The notes under the pieces are model-generated. The model did no database searches, had not been told where the DNA came from, and was given only the letters and a program-made list of their open reading frames with translations. From contig NZ_JBQCKK010000003.1 of the NCBI RefSeq assembly GCF_051967035.1, positions 124,001 through 188,000 of the forward strand: a stretch of 64,000 bases of DNA, written 5' to 3'. Positions 51,801-59,989 of the stretch are shown here, one piece after another. The position numbers were made by a program, and so were the translations under genes. Each line of letters starts with the position of its first letter. Positions within the stretch are counted from its first letter, which is position 1. This stretch comes from Brevibacillus sp051967035 (GTDB lineage: Bacteria > Bacillota > Bacilli > Brevibacillales > Brevibacillaceae).

Positions 51801-52270
51801 AGGTCGCTGATCTTTTGATTGAGACTGGCGCCGCCCCAGTCCACGTTTTCCGAATCGGCAAAAGAGACGCCGTACGACTTGCACTCGCTTATCAAACGTC
51901 CCAGCTGAGAAGCGAAGCCCGGCTGCCTTGCCGAACGGCCAAACACTTGCAGTTCCTCCTTGTGCCGCTCCAGGAGCATGCGCAGTACCATGTGCTTCCC
52001 GAGATCGTCGACCGCTACCGTCGTCAGATCGCCCAGCTCCTGCAGCAGACGGTGGGCCAACCAGCGGAAGCTGAGCACCTGTGTCCCCATCGCGCCGCCC
52101 AGTCCGGGCAGGTTGGCCAGAGCGTATTCCTCCTGAAAGCTGGCCTGCTCCGGCACGAGCAAAATCATCGGAGAGCCGAGCGGCGTATCGCGCAGCCGCT
52201 TTTGAATCCGCTGGTGAATCGCCTCCGTTTTTCCCGTGCCTGCCCGTCCCACTATGAATTGGACTGCCAT
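48773..52270 (-). CDS. addB: ATP-dependent helicase/deoxyribonuclease subunit B
   Basis: 1165-residue partner of AddA. The N-terminal Walker A is FIVGRAGTGKTEAIH and helicase-like motifs follow, with LVPEQASFQEEYALANL. The C-terminal nuclease domain has YLRVIDYKSSPKQLSLSD. The four-cysteine iron-sulfur staple is present: one Cys in LERFQACPFSHFSSHGLRL and three in ACDYCSYKPVCQFD. ATG 52270 follows sbcC by only 15 bp, with GAAGGGG upstream. It overlaps addA by 32 bp, so the two are coupled. Confidence 0.97.
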   Translation of the reverse strand: MAVQFIVGRAGTGKTEAIHQRIQKRLRDTPLGSPMILLVPEQASFQEEYALANLPGLGGAMGTQVLSFRWLAHRLLQELGDLTTVAVDDLGKHMVLRMLLERHKEELQVFGRSARQPGFASQLGRLISECKSYGVSFADSENVDWGGASLNQKISDLRLIMNAYEAYMADGYCDADDILNRVAVMVRDSAYIRQAEIFIDGFTGFTNQELRLIEQLMLHAKQVTIALTLDPDERDASVDELGLFHPTVRTYQALSLMAREAGVAVAKPLLLREPRRFADSPWLRQLEQAYFQWGTPPAVGEPRKSDEVALLSAVNRRAEVEAVALKILALAREEGYRWRDMAILLREMGTYADEISAVFTDYGIPHFLDQKRTVMNHPLVELVRAALETIVTNWRYDAVFRCLKTDLLTPAIADERTSRQEVDRLENYVLAHGVFGPHWAEEAAWRFRGPSGAAEDAEADELRRKYAAPLLAFEKELKRAADKNVRAMTVALYNLLIALNVPGKLESWQRKAEQEGDLDAAQVHAQVWTGLVKLMDQVVEVMGDESMELATFARVIDSGLETIELGLVPPALDQVLVGAMERSRQPDVKALFILGVNEGIIPLRPKEEGILDEAERERLAEMGQTLAPGAKQKLMAEPYLLYQAMTRPSERLMLSCALADEEGKALLPSPVFSRVREVLPDIAHQMFYNEPTGEVDTDAFLLGQPRRVFRHLLTLLRAMKKTGELPVFWWEVYDWYVRSSPEASREKWLLSGLRYRNLPDGLDRQTSTTLYGKQLKMSVSRLERFQACPFSHFSSHGLRLSERTMYKLERFDVGELFHASLKRAVEKMNEEHLEWSKLTEDSSMQLASEVVSELVPQTRSSILTRTARYRFLAGKLMRAVGRAIYVLGEHAKRSRFAPVGLEVSFGPNADLPGLALTLDNGVELQLIGRIDRVDQSLDSEVPYLRVIDYKSSPKQLSLSDVWNGLNLQLLVYLDVVVANAEEWLGKKAEMGGVFYYQVADPFVTAKRLLTSDEAAKERAKRLRMKGLMLADPELARMMDGYVEQGPSELVPFELKKDGTLSSRSSVATAEQFQTLTAYVRDTVKQIGTRMTDGDIQIKPYANGTMTACDYCSYKPVCQFDGEAGGNEHRQLPKWNNKQIWSMLAEQQLAGEEGGADDGATNAGQA

Positions 52271-52285
52271 GTTTTTTCCCCTTCC

Positions 52286-55200
52286 CTACTCCATCTCCAG
52301 TTGCAGCGTACTGCCTTTGCCCATCGGCTCTGCCGGAGTCACGATCAGACGGCGCGGCATGCGCACGCGGATTTCCGGGACGTGACTGATGACGCCAATC
52401 GTAAAATCGTCCATCCGCAGCCGCTCCAGCGCGTCCATGACGACCTCCAGCAGTTCCGGATCGAGCGTTCCAAAGCCTTCGTCCAAAAAGAAAAACTCCA
52501 GTCGGCCGCCGCGCATCTGAATCTCCATCGACAGGGCGAGGGCAAGCGCAAGCGAGGTCAAAAACGTTTCCCCGCCGGACAAGGTGCTGACCGGACGGCG
52601 CATCCCGCCCGCGCCTTCATCGCGCAGTACGAATTCGCCCTCGTCGCCAATTTCCAGACCGTAGCGGTTCGCGGTCATCCGCTTCAGATGATAGGAGGCA
52701 TCCCGTGCGATGGACACGAGCTTTTCCTCTGCAATAAACTGGACGAACGCCTTCGCTTCGAACAGCTTTTTCAATTCTTCCAGGCGGCTCTGCTCGTCTT
52801 GCAGCTCGACGATTTGCTGATGCAGCTCCTGCCACCTGCTATGGTTTTTCTCCATGCGCGTGACATGCTCTTTGGCGACGGCGACTTGCTTCTGCGCCTC
52901 TGCAAAAGACTGCTCCCACGACTCCCACGCTTCTTTGGCGCTCACAAGCTCCTCGTGCGAGATCGTACGGCCTGCAATGGCTTGCAGCAGCCTGTCTTCC
53001 TCGTAGCGAAGCTGTCCCAAAACGCGCGCATACGCCTCGACCTGCTCCTTCGCCTGAGGCAGCTTGGTGCGCTCTGCGTACTTCTCGCGCACTTGCTCCA
53101 GGGTGGCAAAGCCCGTCTCCTGCAACCCCTGATACAAAGCCTCATGCGCCTCTGTACGCTGTCTGGTCAAAACGGCCAACGTCTCCGAATGCTTGACCAA
53201 ATCGTTTTGGACGGCTTGTCTCGCCTCTGCGGCTGCCTTTCGCTTCGCCTCTGCCGCTTCCAGCGACTGGCGCAGCGAGAGCAGCGTCTGTTCGATGTGA
53301 GCCAGCCCTTCGCTCGCCGGAATGCCGCCGGTCCGCTCCAGCCACTGGGCGTGCTTTTGCTCCCACATCCGTTTTCGATCGGCCAGCTTGTCTCCGATAG
53401 CGGCTTCGCGGGATTTCCAGTCGGCCTTTCTCGCCTTGGCAGCCTCTACCTGAGTCATCAGTTGACTGCGCAAGGCTTCCTTCTCGGCACGCGCCCGCTC
53501 CAGCTCTGCCAGCTTCCGATCCAGGCGGCCGATCTCCTCGTAGCGCTGCTCGATTTCCTCGATCAGCATCTCTTGGCGCACCGCGTCCAGCTCTTCGCGC
53601 GACAGCTTTGCCGCTTCCAGAGCCACAGTCAGGCGGGCCTTGCTCTCATCCACCGCCTTCTGCGCATGTTCGAGCAGCAGGGCGCTTTTTTCCATCAGCC
53701 GCTTCTTCTCGGCTTCTTCCTCGCGCAGCGCTTCCAGCTGCTTTTGCAGGCGCTCCCGTTCTTCCCTGGCCTGCTCCCGCTCGGCTTGCTTGTTCGCCAG
53801 CGCTTTTTCCTCGCGCTGGTAGACGGCAATCAGCTCTGCAAACGTCTCTACCAGCCAAGGCTGTCCGTATCCGTGGCACTCTGCCTGGACGGCGGCCAGC
53901 CGGGCTTCCAGTTCTCGGTATTCGGCCTGTGCGGCGGCTGCCCTCTCTTCGGCAGCGGCCAGCGTCCCCTTGGCTGTCATCCACGCTTCTTTCGCCTGCG
54001 CCGTCTTTTGCTCCGCTGCCTTCACGGCTTCTTCTGATGCTTTGATCCGGGCGCGCAAGTCTTCGCCCGCCGCTTTTGCTTCGCCGTCTGCCCGATGCTC
54101 CCGGCTGCCCAGCGGATGATGCAGCGAGCCGCACACCGGACACTCCTCGCCTTCTTCCAGGCGCTCACGCAAGTAGCGGGCCATGTTTTCCTCTTGCCAG
54201 CGCTCCCACTCCTGGCGCAGCCCTTCGCGTTCGGCAAGACGGGCAAGAGCCTCGGCTTCGCTCGTCTGAACCGCCTCCGTCAGCTCCTGGTAGCGCTTCG
54301 CCGCTTGCTGCCGCTCTTTTTCAATGTGCTGCCACTTTTCCTGCCAGCCCGTCATCGCCGTCACGCCTTCGCGCCACTGGCGGCCTATCTGCTTCAGCTC
54401 CGCCAGCACATTGCGCTGCCGTTCCCATTCCTCGTCGCTCATGAGCGGTTTCTCCGCTGCTTTTGCCAGTTGTTCTTTTTGCGCTGCCAGACGATTGAAG
54501 GACTGCTCCCACTCGCGCTGGTCCACTCTGGCTTTCTCCATCGCCGCCTGCAGACGGGACACAGCCGCCGCTTGCTCCGCTTCCAGCTCGCGCAGCTTCT
54601 TCTCTTCCCGCTCCCACTGCTGCTTCGCTTCCCGCGCCCGCGCGACACGGTCGCGCCACTCCGGAGCCACCATGGCCTGCCTGCTCTCTTCCGCAAGCTT
54701 TGCCCACTCCTGCTCCCATATCTGTAGGGCCGCTTCGTCTTGTTCAAGCTGCTCTTGGGTCTGCGCGAGGCTCAGCGATACCTCCCGCCACTCGCGCTCC
54801 AGCACAGACTGCTCTTCGCGAATCGCTCTCAGCTCCGCTTCCCATTCCTGGGCCTGGACCAGTTTGCCTTTTTGCTGAGTCAGCTGAGGCTCCCGCCCCG
54901 TCAGCTCCGCCTGCGCCCGCGCGTACTCGGCTTCTGCCGCTTCCAGGGCAAGCCGCGCTGCCTCCTGCTGTTCCCGGCTCTGCTCCAGCGCTTGTCCGGT
55001 CACGGTCCATTCCCGATCGAGCCGTTCGTATTGCTGCACCAGCGGCCACAAGCGGATACTCGCTTCCCATTCGCGGATGTTTGCAGCGAGTGCAGCCATC
55101 TCCGCTTCCTTCGCGGTCTGCTGCCAAAGCTGCTGCTGGACTTGCGCAAGCTCCCGTTGCCACTGGTCAAGCTGCTCCAGCTCCTTGAGCTTTTCGGCCA

Positions 55201-55936
55201 GCTCCTGTTTTTGCTCAGTGAATTCCCGCTCCCTTTGCGCCGCTGCCTCGAAGGTTTGTCTCGCCTGCTCCAGCGCCTCCGGTCCCGCTTCTCCCAAAGC
55301 CGCCGTCTCCAGTTGCAGACGGTGCATCTGCTCCTTTGCCTGGTCAAGCGCGTGCCGCACGCGCTCGCTCAGCTTTTCCCCGTAGATATGAAGCCGGAAC
55401 ATCCGCTGTAGCATCTCGTTGCGCTCGCTGCCTTTGAGTGTCAAAAAGCGGGAAAACTGCCCCTGCGGCAAAACGACCGCGCGAGTAAAATCCTGCAAGG
55501 TAAGCCCGATCAATTTCTCAATGGCCGCCGTTGCCGCCGTCGCCTTCGATTCCAGCACGACATCCGGCTCTCCCGTCAACGCGCCGGATTGGATCAGACG
55601 CACCTCCGGCTGGCGTTTGTTTCCTTTTTTATCCAGACCAAATTCCCGTTCAATCGTATACCGCTTGCGCTCATCGCCTTTGCCCAGCTCGAAGGTAAAG
55701 GAGACGAAGACCCGCTGCTCCAGTTGATTCAGCACTTCCTTGGGATGGTTCCCGCCGCCGAGCCGGACGACCTGCCCGTAGAGCGCCAGTGTGATCGCAT
55801 CCAGAATCGTCGATTTCCCGCTGCCTGTCGGACCGAAAATACCGAACAGTCCCGCCTGGCACAGAATTTCGAAGTCAACCTCTTGCATTTCCCGATAGCT
55901 GTGCATCCCTGCCAGCTTCAATCGAATCGGTCTCAC
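52286..55936 (-). CDS. sbcC: Exonuclease SbcC (Rad50-like ATPase)
   Basis: 1216-residue SMC-like protein. The N-terminal Walker A is FGIFGPTGSGKSTILDAITL. Two long coiled-coil arms rich in Glu, Gln, Arg and Ala flank the zinc hook EECPVCGSLHHP. The C-terminal lobe has the signature STLSGGETFLTSLALAL and Walker B LEFFFLDEGFGTLD. The start is GTG 55936, overlapping the sbcD stop by four bases (GTGA) with GGAGG upstream. With SbcD it opens hairpins and processes blocked DNA ends. Confidence 0.96.
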   Translation of the reverse strand: MRPIRLKLAGMHSYREMQEVDFEILCQAGLFGIFGPTGSGKSTILDAITLALYGQVVRLGGGNHPKEVLNQLEQRVFVSFTFELGKGDERKRYTIEREFGLDKKGNKRQPEVRLIQSGALTGEPDVVLESKATAATAAIEKLIGLTLQDFTRAVVLPQGQFSRFLTLKGSERNEMLQRMFRLHIYGEKLSERVRHALDQAKEQMHRLQLETAALGEAGPEALEQARQTFEAAAQREREFTEQKQELAEKLKELEQLDQWQRELAQVQQQLWQQTAKEAEMAALAANIREWEASIRLWPLVQQYERLDREWTVTGQALEQSREQQEAARLALEAAEAEYARAQAELTGREPQLTQQKGKLVQAQEWEAELRAIREEQSVLEREWREVSLSLAQTQEQLEQDEAALQIWEQEWAKLAEESRQAMVAPEWRDRVARAREAKQQWEREEKKLRELEAEQAAAVSRLQAAMEKARVDQREWEQSFNRLAAQKEQLAKAAEKPLMSDEEWERQRNVLAELKQIGRQWREGVTAMTGWQEKWQHIEKERQQAAKRYQELTEAVQTSEAEALARLAEREGLRQEWERWQEENMARYLRERLEEGEECPVCGSLHHPLGSREHRADGEAKAAGEDLRARIKASEEAVKAAEQKTAQAKEAWMTAKGTLAAAEERAAAAQAEYRELEARLAAVQAECHGYGQPWLVETFAELIAVYQREEKALANKQAEREQAREERERLQKQLEALREEEAEKKRLMEKSALLLEHAQKAVDESKARLTVALEAAKLSREELDAVRQEMLIEEIEQRYEEIGRLDRKLAELERARAEKEALRSQLMTQVEAAKARKADWKSREAAIGDKLADRKRMWEQKHAQWLERTGGIPASEGLAHIEQTLLSLRQSLEAAEAKRKAAAEARQAVQNDLVKHSETLAVLTRQRTEAHEALYQGLQETGFATLEQVREKYAERTKLPQAKEQVEAYARVLGQLRYEEDRLLQAIAGRTISHEELVSAKEAWESWEQSFAEAQKQVAVAKEHVTRMEKNHSRWQELHQQIVELQDEQSRLEELKKLFEAKAFVQFIAEEKLVSIARDASYHLKRMTANRYGLEIGDEGEFVLRDEGAGGMRRPVSTLSGGETFLTSLALALALSMEIQMRGGRLEFFFLDEGFGTLDPELLEVVMDALERLRMDDFTIGVISHVPEIRVRMPRRLIVTPAEPMGKGSTLQLEME

Positions 55937-57174
55937 GCTTCCTCCTCCTCTCCCCCGGTTTCCGCCAATAGCCGCTGGAACAGGGCAACCAGCCGTTCGT
56001 CCGGAGCCGCTCCCTTTTTGCGCTCGTAAAAGCGGCGAAACAACTGATCCGATGTCAGCTCCGTCCATTCCACCCGCTGCGCTTCTTCCTCGTCCCGCTC
56101 CTCGCGGATGACGACGCGCTGGATTTTCAAAAAGTCGTCCGAGAGCTTGCGGACACGCTGGAACTCCGCCGGGTCGATCACATCTGTCACGTGCAGCTCC
56201 AGGTCGATCCAGGAGCCAGCGTCCCGCCCTTCGGCAAGCCAGCGCTCAACCTGGGCGATTCCCTCTGTCGCCTTCCAGCGCGCCAAGGGACGGCCGCTCG
56301 TCAAGTAAATGATTTCTTCCCGCACCTCCTGCCCAGGCTCCACCTCGACCAGGACGACCGCCTTGCTCTGCCCCGCTTCGGAAAAGCTGTACGAGAGCGG
56401 CGAGCCGCTGTAGCGCACGAGCGGCTTGTCACTGAGCTTTTGCAGGCGATGCAGGTGGCCGAGCGCCACGTAATCGGCGTTTTTCGGAAAAGCCTGCGGG
56501 GACACCGTCAAGGCGCCGCCAATCTGAATCGGCCGTTCCGAATCCGTCTCCATGCCCCCCATCACAAACAAGTGACTCATGACCAGATTCACGGTGTCCT
56601 CGCGAAAATGAACGGACAAGTCGGCAAACAACCGGGCAATCCGCTCTGAAAAGGCGAGTTGCATCTGCTCCTGCGTAAAGCTCTCGCTGAGCAGCTCCTT
56701 CAGCCGCGATTCGGAAGGGTACGGCAAAGCAAGCACCACCGCATGATGCTCACAGCCCGGCACCTTCAGCTCCAGCCAGGAAGGGCCTCCCCGGACGACC
56801 TGTACCCGGTCGGGGGACGGTGTCTCTGCGATCAGGGGCGCTTCCTTCGGCAAGCCGAGCAACACGATTCCGTGCTTCGCGGCAAGCGGCGATGCGGCCC
56901 GGACCCGCTCCGGCTGGTCGTGGTTGCCCGCGATCACGATAACCCCCCGCCGCCCTTCCGCAGACAAGCGCTCCAGCGCATCGTAAAAAAGCTCCTCCGC
57001 CCAGGCTGGCGGGTTTACCGAATCGTACACATCTCCTGCCACCAGCACCAAATCGGCTTCCCGTTCCTCCGCGATCCGGCAAAGCTCGTCCACAAAAGCC
57101 GCCTGCTCCGCCCGGCGGTCGCGGCCTTCGAGCTGCCGCCCGAAATGCCAGTCGGCGGTATGTAAAATGCGCAT
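55933..57174 (-). CDS. sbcD: Exonuclease SbcD (Mre11-like nuclease)
   Basis: 413 residues. Metallophosphoesterase motifs are MRILHTADWHFGRQLEG (motif I), VLVAGDVYDSVNPP (II), IVIAGNHDQPERV (III), VMSHLFVMGG and YVALGHLHRLQ. The C-terminal segment includes RYSGSPLSYSFSEAGQ. I prefer ATG 57174, giving the usual MRILHTADWH start with AAAGGA at 8 nt; ATG 57183 three codons upstream is also possible. First gene of the four-gene operon; a TACAAT lies about 50 bp upstream without a clear -35. It is the nuclease partner of SbcC. Confidence 0.96.
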   Translation of the reverse strand: MRILHTADWHFGRQLEGRDRRAEQAAFVDELCRIAEEREADLVLVAGDVYDSVNPPAWAEELFYDALERLSAEGRRGVIVIAGNHDQPERVRAASPLAAKHGIVLLGLPKEAPLIAETPSPDRVQVVRGGPSWLELKVPGCEHHAVVLALPYPSESRLKELLSESFTQEQMQLAFSERIARLFADLSVHFREDTVNLVMSHLFVMGGMETDSERPIQIGGALTVSPQAFPKNADYVALGHLHRLQKLSDKPLVRYSGSPLSYSFSEAGQSKAVVLVEVEPGQEVREEIIYLTSGRPLARWKATEGIAQVERWLAEGRDAGSWIDLELHVTDVIDPAEFQRVRKLSDDFLKIQRVVIREERDEEEAQRVEWTELTSDQLFRRFYERKKGAAPDERLVALFQRLLAETGGEEEEA

Positions 57175-57337
57175 GACTCCCATCCTTTCTCCACGATCAT
57201 GTGTTTGCTTTTTATTGTAGCAAAAGACAGAGCAGTGCGTGGCTGAAATTTGCGGTACTTGCCGGTAACTTTTGCGCATGCCCCTGATGGTTTTTAGGGT
57301 CGGCTGGGTACAGCCATCTCGCAAACGTAAAACGCAC

Positions 57338-57377
57338 AAAGCCGCACTCCCGGCACCAAAGCGGGAATGCGGCTTTT
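57338..57377. terminator. Bidirectional terminator after ctaA
   Basis: AAAGCCGCACTCCCG (57338-57352) pairs with CGGGAATGCGGCTTT (57362-57376) with a single mismatch, 9-nt loop. On the plus strand it is followed by TTC, on the minus strand by TTTGTGCGTTTT. Confidence 0.75.
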
Positions 57378-57398
57378 TCAAGCGCGAATCACTGTCTT

Positions 57399-58313
57399 CT
57401 ATCTTTTCCATTGGCCTGGTCGCGGCGACTTGTGCGCTTGCAGGCACATGTAGCTGATGACCCCGAACAAAATCGTAATAATCATCGAATGGAGCAGCGT
57501 AGCATAGAGGTGGAGCTTGAACAGAACCACGAAGCCGCCGCTGAACACCTGGAGGATGACCAGCACGAAGGCGAGAATGCTTGCGCCGTACAGATCGCGG
57601 CGTTTTTCCTTGAAGTGGCGAAGCGCATAGATCATGGTTCCAAACAGCATGAATACCAGAATCAACGCGCCCAGCCTGTGGGCGAATTGAATGCCTGTCT
57701 GACCGGAAAGCTGCGGAATCAGCTGTCCCTGACACAGCGGCCAGTCGCTGCAAGCCATGCTCGATCCGGTATGCCGGACGTACGCGCCGAGGTAGACAAC
57801 GCCGTAAGCATAACCCGCCACGACCCACATCCAGTTGCGGAACCCCCGCGATGCCGTATCCTGAACCATGCTCGCCATTTTATCCCGCTGGAGGACAAAC
57901 CCGGTCAACAGGAACACGCCCGTAAATGCCAGCAAGGAGAATCCGAAGTGCAGAGCCAGCACGGATGAGGATTGCGGCCAGATCACCGCAGAAGCGCCGA
58001 GAATCGACTCCAGCACGATGAAAAACAGACCGAACAGAGAGAGATTGCGCACTTCCCGGTTACCCCGATAGTGACGCCAGCACAGCACGGAGAAAACAAC
58101 CACAACGATGCCGGCTACGCCTGTAATCAACCGATGCATGTATTCAATGATGGAGGCCAGCGTATACTCCGGGACCCATTTGCCATTACAGAGCGGCCAG
58201 TCGTTTCCACAGCCCAGACCGGAATCCGTCTTGGTCACGAGCGACCCGGCGATCATAACGATGAACATGACGAGAGTAGCAAGAACGGCTAGAGGTTTCA
58301 GCCATTTTTCCAT
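57399..58313 (-). CDS. ctaA: Heme A synthase
   Basis: 304-residue membrane enzyme with eight helices that oxidises the C8 methyl of heme O to the formyl of heme A. Typical features are TDSGLGCGNDWPLCNGKWVP with the N-terminal Cys pair and conserved heme-ligand histidines in IIEYMHRLITG, VLALHFGFSLL, IQFAHRLGALI and LLHSMIITIL. A second Cys pair is in SMACSDWPLCQGQ. ATG 58313 follows ctaB by 135 bp, a gap that holds a hairpin. It acts after CtaB in heme A supply for aa3/caa3 oxidases. Confidence 0.96.
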   Translation of the reverse strand: MEKWLKPLAVLATLVMFIVMIAGSLVTKTDSGLGCGNDWPLCNGKWVPEYTLASIIEYMHRLITGVAGIVVVVFSVLCWRHYRGNREVRNLSLFGLFFIVLESILGASAVIWPQSSSVLALHFGFSLLAFTGVFLLTGFVLQRDKMASMVQDTASRGFRNWMWVVAGYAYGVVYLGAYVRHTGSSMACSDWPLCQGQLIPQLSGQTGIQFAHRLGALILVFMLFGTMIYALRHFKEKRRDLYGASILAFVLVILQVFSGGFVVLFKLHLYATLLHSMIITILFGVISYMCLQAHKSPRPGQWKR

Positions 58314-58391
58314 GTGAATACACCCTGTTTCCTGTGATGTTTGAGACTTTCGGTAAAGCAGCCTCTTAACTGTTGCCCTCTCTTACAGTAA

Positions 58392-58423
58392 GGAAACATC
58401 CCCTGCCAAGCAAGGGATGTTCC
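58392..58423. other. Hairpin between ctaB and ctaA
   Basis: GGAAACATCCC (58392-58402) pairs with GGGATGTTCC (58414-58423) with one bulged A. Without a U-tract on the minus strand it may tune processing or expression of ctaA relative to ctaB. Confidence 0.45.
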
Positions 58424-58448
58424 GTGAACATTTCGTGAGTGTTTCGTG

Positions 58449-59384
58449 TCAATAATGGTACACCATGGTGCTGATGACAATGACGGCGCAAAAGATCGTC
58501 AAATACAGAATCGAATAGCCGAACAGCTTGCGTGCCCAGGCCAGGTCGTCCTTGGTCTTGAAGCCCTGGAAAAGCAGCACCATGTACACGATGCCCATCA
58601 GGCTCATGACAGCCAGGTAGACATAGCCTACGCTGCCGTGAATGAAGAGCAGGAGTGAAGCCGGGAACAGGACAGAACCCCACAGCACCATTTGCCGCTT
58701 CGTTTCGGCAAAGCCTTTGACGACAGGCAGCATCGGCAGATTGCCTGCGCGGTATTCTTCGGTTTTCAGCATCGCCAGCGCGAGGAAGTGCGGCGGCTGC
58801 CACAAGAACAAAATCAGGAACAGCAGCCAGGCTGCCGGGTCCATGCTGTTTGTGACGGCTACCCAGCCGATCACAGGCGGAGCTGCGCCGGAAATCCCGC
58901 CAATGACGGTATTCAAGGTGGTCACACGCTTGAGCGGCGTGTAGATCAGCACGTAGAAAATATGGCCGATCAGTCCCCAGACAGCAGCCAGCGGATTCGC
59001 AAATACCGCAAGCACGGTCAAACCGGCGAGCAGCAAGCCGATTCCGAGCAGAATCGCGGCGCGCGGAGAAATCCGCCCTGCCGCCAGCGCACGCCCTTTT
59101 GTCCGCTTCATCTTCTTGTCCAGATCGCGGTCATAGTAATTGTTTAACGTCGCACCCGACATAATCACAAAAGCTGTACCGAGCATGGTGAAAATCGCTA
59201 GCTTCCAGTCTGGAAAACCGTAGGATGCCAGCCATAAAGCAGCAAATGTGGTCATCAGGTTGGACATGGTAATTCCAGGTTTTGTCAATTCTACGTAGTC
59301 CCGAAAAGTTGCCGGTTCTCCCGGGTGTGCGTGCAGGGGCGTTTCGGTATCAAGCGATTCCTGCATGGTCACTTGCTGGTCCAC
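58449..59384 (-). CDS. ctaB: Protoheme IX farnesyltransferase (heme O synthase)
   Basis: 311-residue UbiA-superfamily prenyltransferase. Prenyl-diphosphate and Mg binding residues are in NNYYDRDLDKKMKRTKGRAL; LKRVTTLNTVIGGISGAAPP, WQPPHFLALA and EYRAGNLPMLPVV are typical. The start is GTG 59384 with AGGAGG 8 nt upstream; the longer frame upstream has no ribosome site. It converts protoheme to heme O for CtaA. Its position between ctaM and ctaA on the same strand suggests a shared transcript. Confidence 0.96.
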   Translation of the reverse strand: MDQQVTMQESLDTETPLHAHPGEPATFRDYVELTKPGITMSNLMTTFAALWLASYGFPDWKLAIFTMLGTAFVIMSGATLNNYYDRDLDKKMKRTKGRALAAGRISPRAAILLGIGLLLAGLTVLAVFANPLAAVWGLIGHIFYVLIYTPLKRVTTLNTVIGGISGAAPPVIGWVAVTNSMDPAAWLLFLILFLWQPPHFLALAMLKTEEYRAGNLPMLPVVKGFAETKRQMVLWGSVLFPASLLLFIHGSVGYVYLAVMSLMGIVYMVLLFQGFKTKDDLAWARKLFGYSILYLTIFCAVIVISTMVYHY

Positions 59385-59495
59385 GTTTTGTACCTCCTGT
59401 CTGAATCTATCTGAACATGCGAATATCCACTGAAAAAAATCAAGTTTCATTGTATCCAATGCCAAAGAAGCTAGTCAACTTGAAAAGCGTGCGCC

Positions 59496-59954
59496 CTACC
59501 TGCCAAAAATAACATCCAGAACGCCGGCTGTTTCGCCGCCCGGATAAATCAGGTAGAGCAAGATGTACACCGTAGCTCCTGTAATGGCAGTGACAAACCA
59601 GACGATCGACGTCCACGGCCCGATCTTTCTATGGGCAGCAAGGTTGTTCTTGTAGGCGTATCGGAGCGTAACCAGCCCCATCACGCCCCCTACCGTCGCC
59701 AGCACGATATGAAAAATCAGGAATGTCTGGTAGAGCGGCTTCAAGCTGTCCGGCCCGCCGAAATGCGTGTTGCCGACAAAAGCCGTTCTGGATACGTACG
59801 TGAGAAAGAAGATCGTCGCACAGATGGCCGCCCAATTCATGATCTTCCTGTGTCTGTCAATTTGTTTCTTTGCGACCGCATACCAGCCACAAGCGACAAG
59901 AATACCGCTGATGACGATAAACGATGTGCTTATCGTAGGCAGCAAGATGGACAT
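59496..59954 (-). CDS. ctaM: DUF420 protein CtaM, heme-copper oxidase maturation factor
   Basis: 152-residue membrane protein with four helices. Family landmarks are conserved histidines in KKQIDRHRKIMNWAAICAT, SRTAFVGNTHFGGP, YQTFLIFHIVLATVGG and NNLAAHRKIGPWTSIVWF. DUF420 proteins (YozB/CtaM) are known to be needed for active heme A-containing terminal oxidases in staphylococci and bacilli. ATG 59954 with GAGGTG upstream; ctaG ends 35 bp before it. It fits the cta operon as an assembly factor. Confidence 0.9.
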   Translation of the reverse strand: MSILLPTISTSFIVISGILVACGWYAVAKKQIDRHRKIMNWAAICATIFFLTYVSRTAFVGNTHFGGPDSLKPLYQTFLIFHIVLATVGGVMGLVTLRYAYKNNLAAHRKIGPWTSIVWFVTAITGATVYILLYLIYPGGETAGVLDVIFGR

Positions 59955-59989
59955 TTCTACACCTCATTCAAATAATCTATCTATATTTT

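Noticed and set aside
51536..54037. 833-codon plus-strand frame rich in Leu, Arg and Gln
   Set aside because: Antisense to addB and sbcC. Its Leu/Arg/Gln-rich low-complexity composition is the complement of the sbcC coiled coil.
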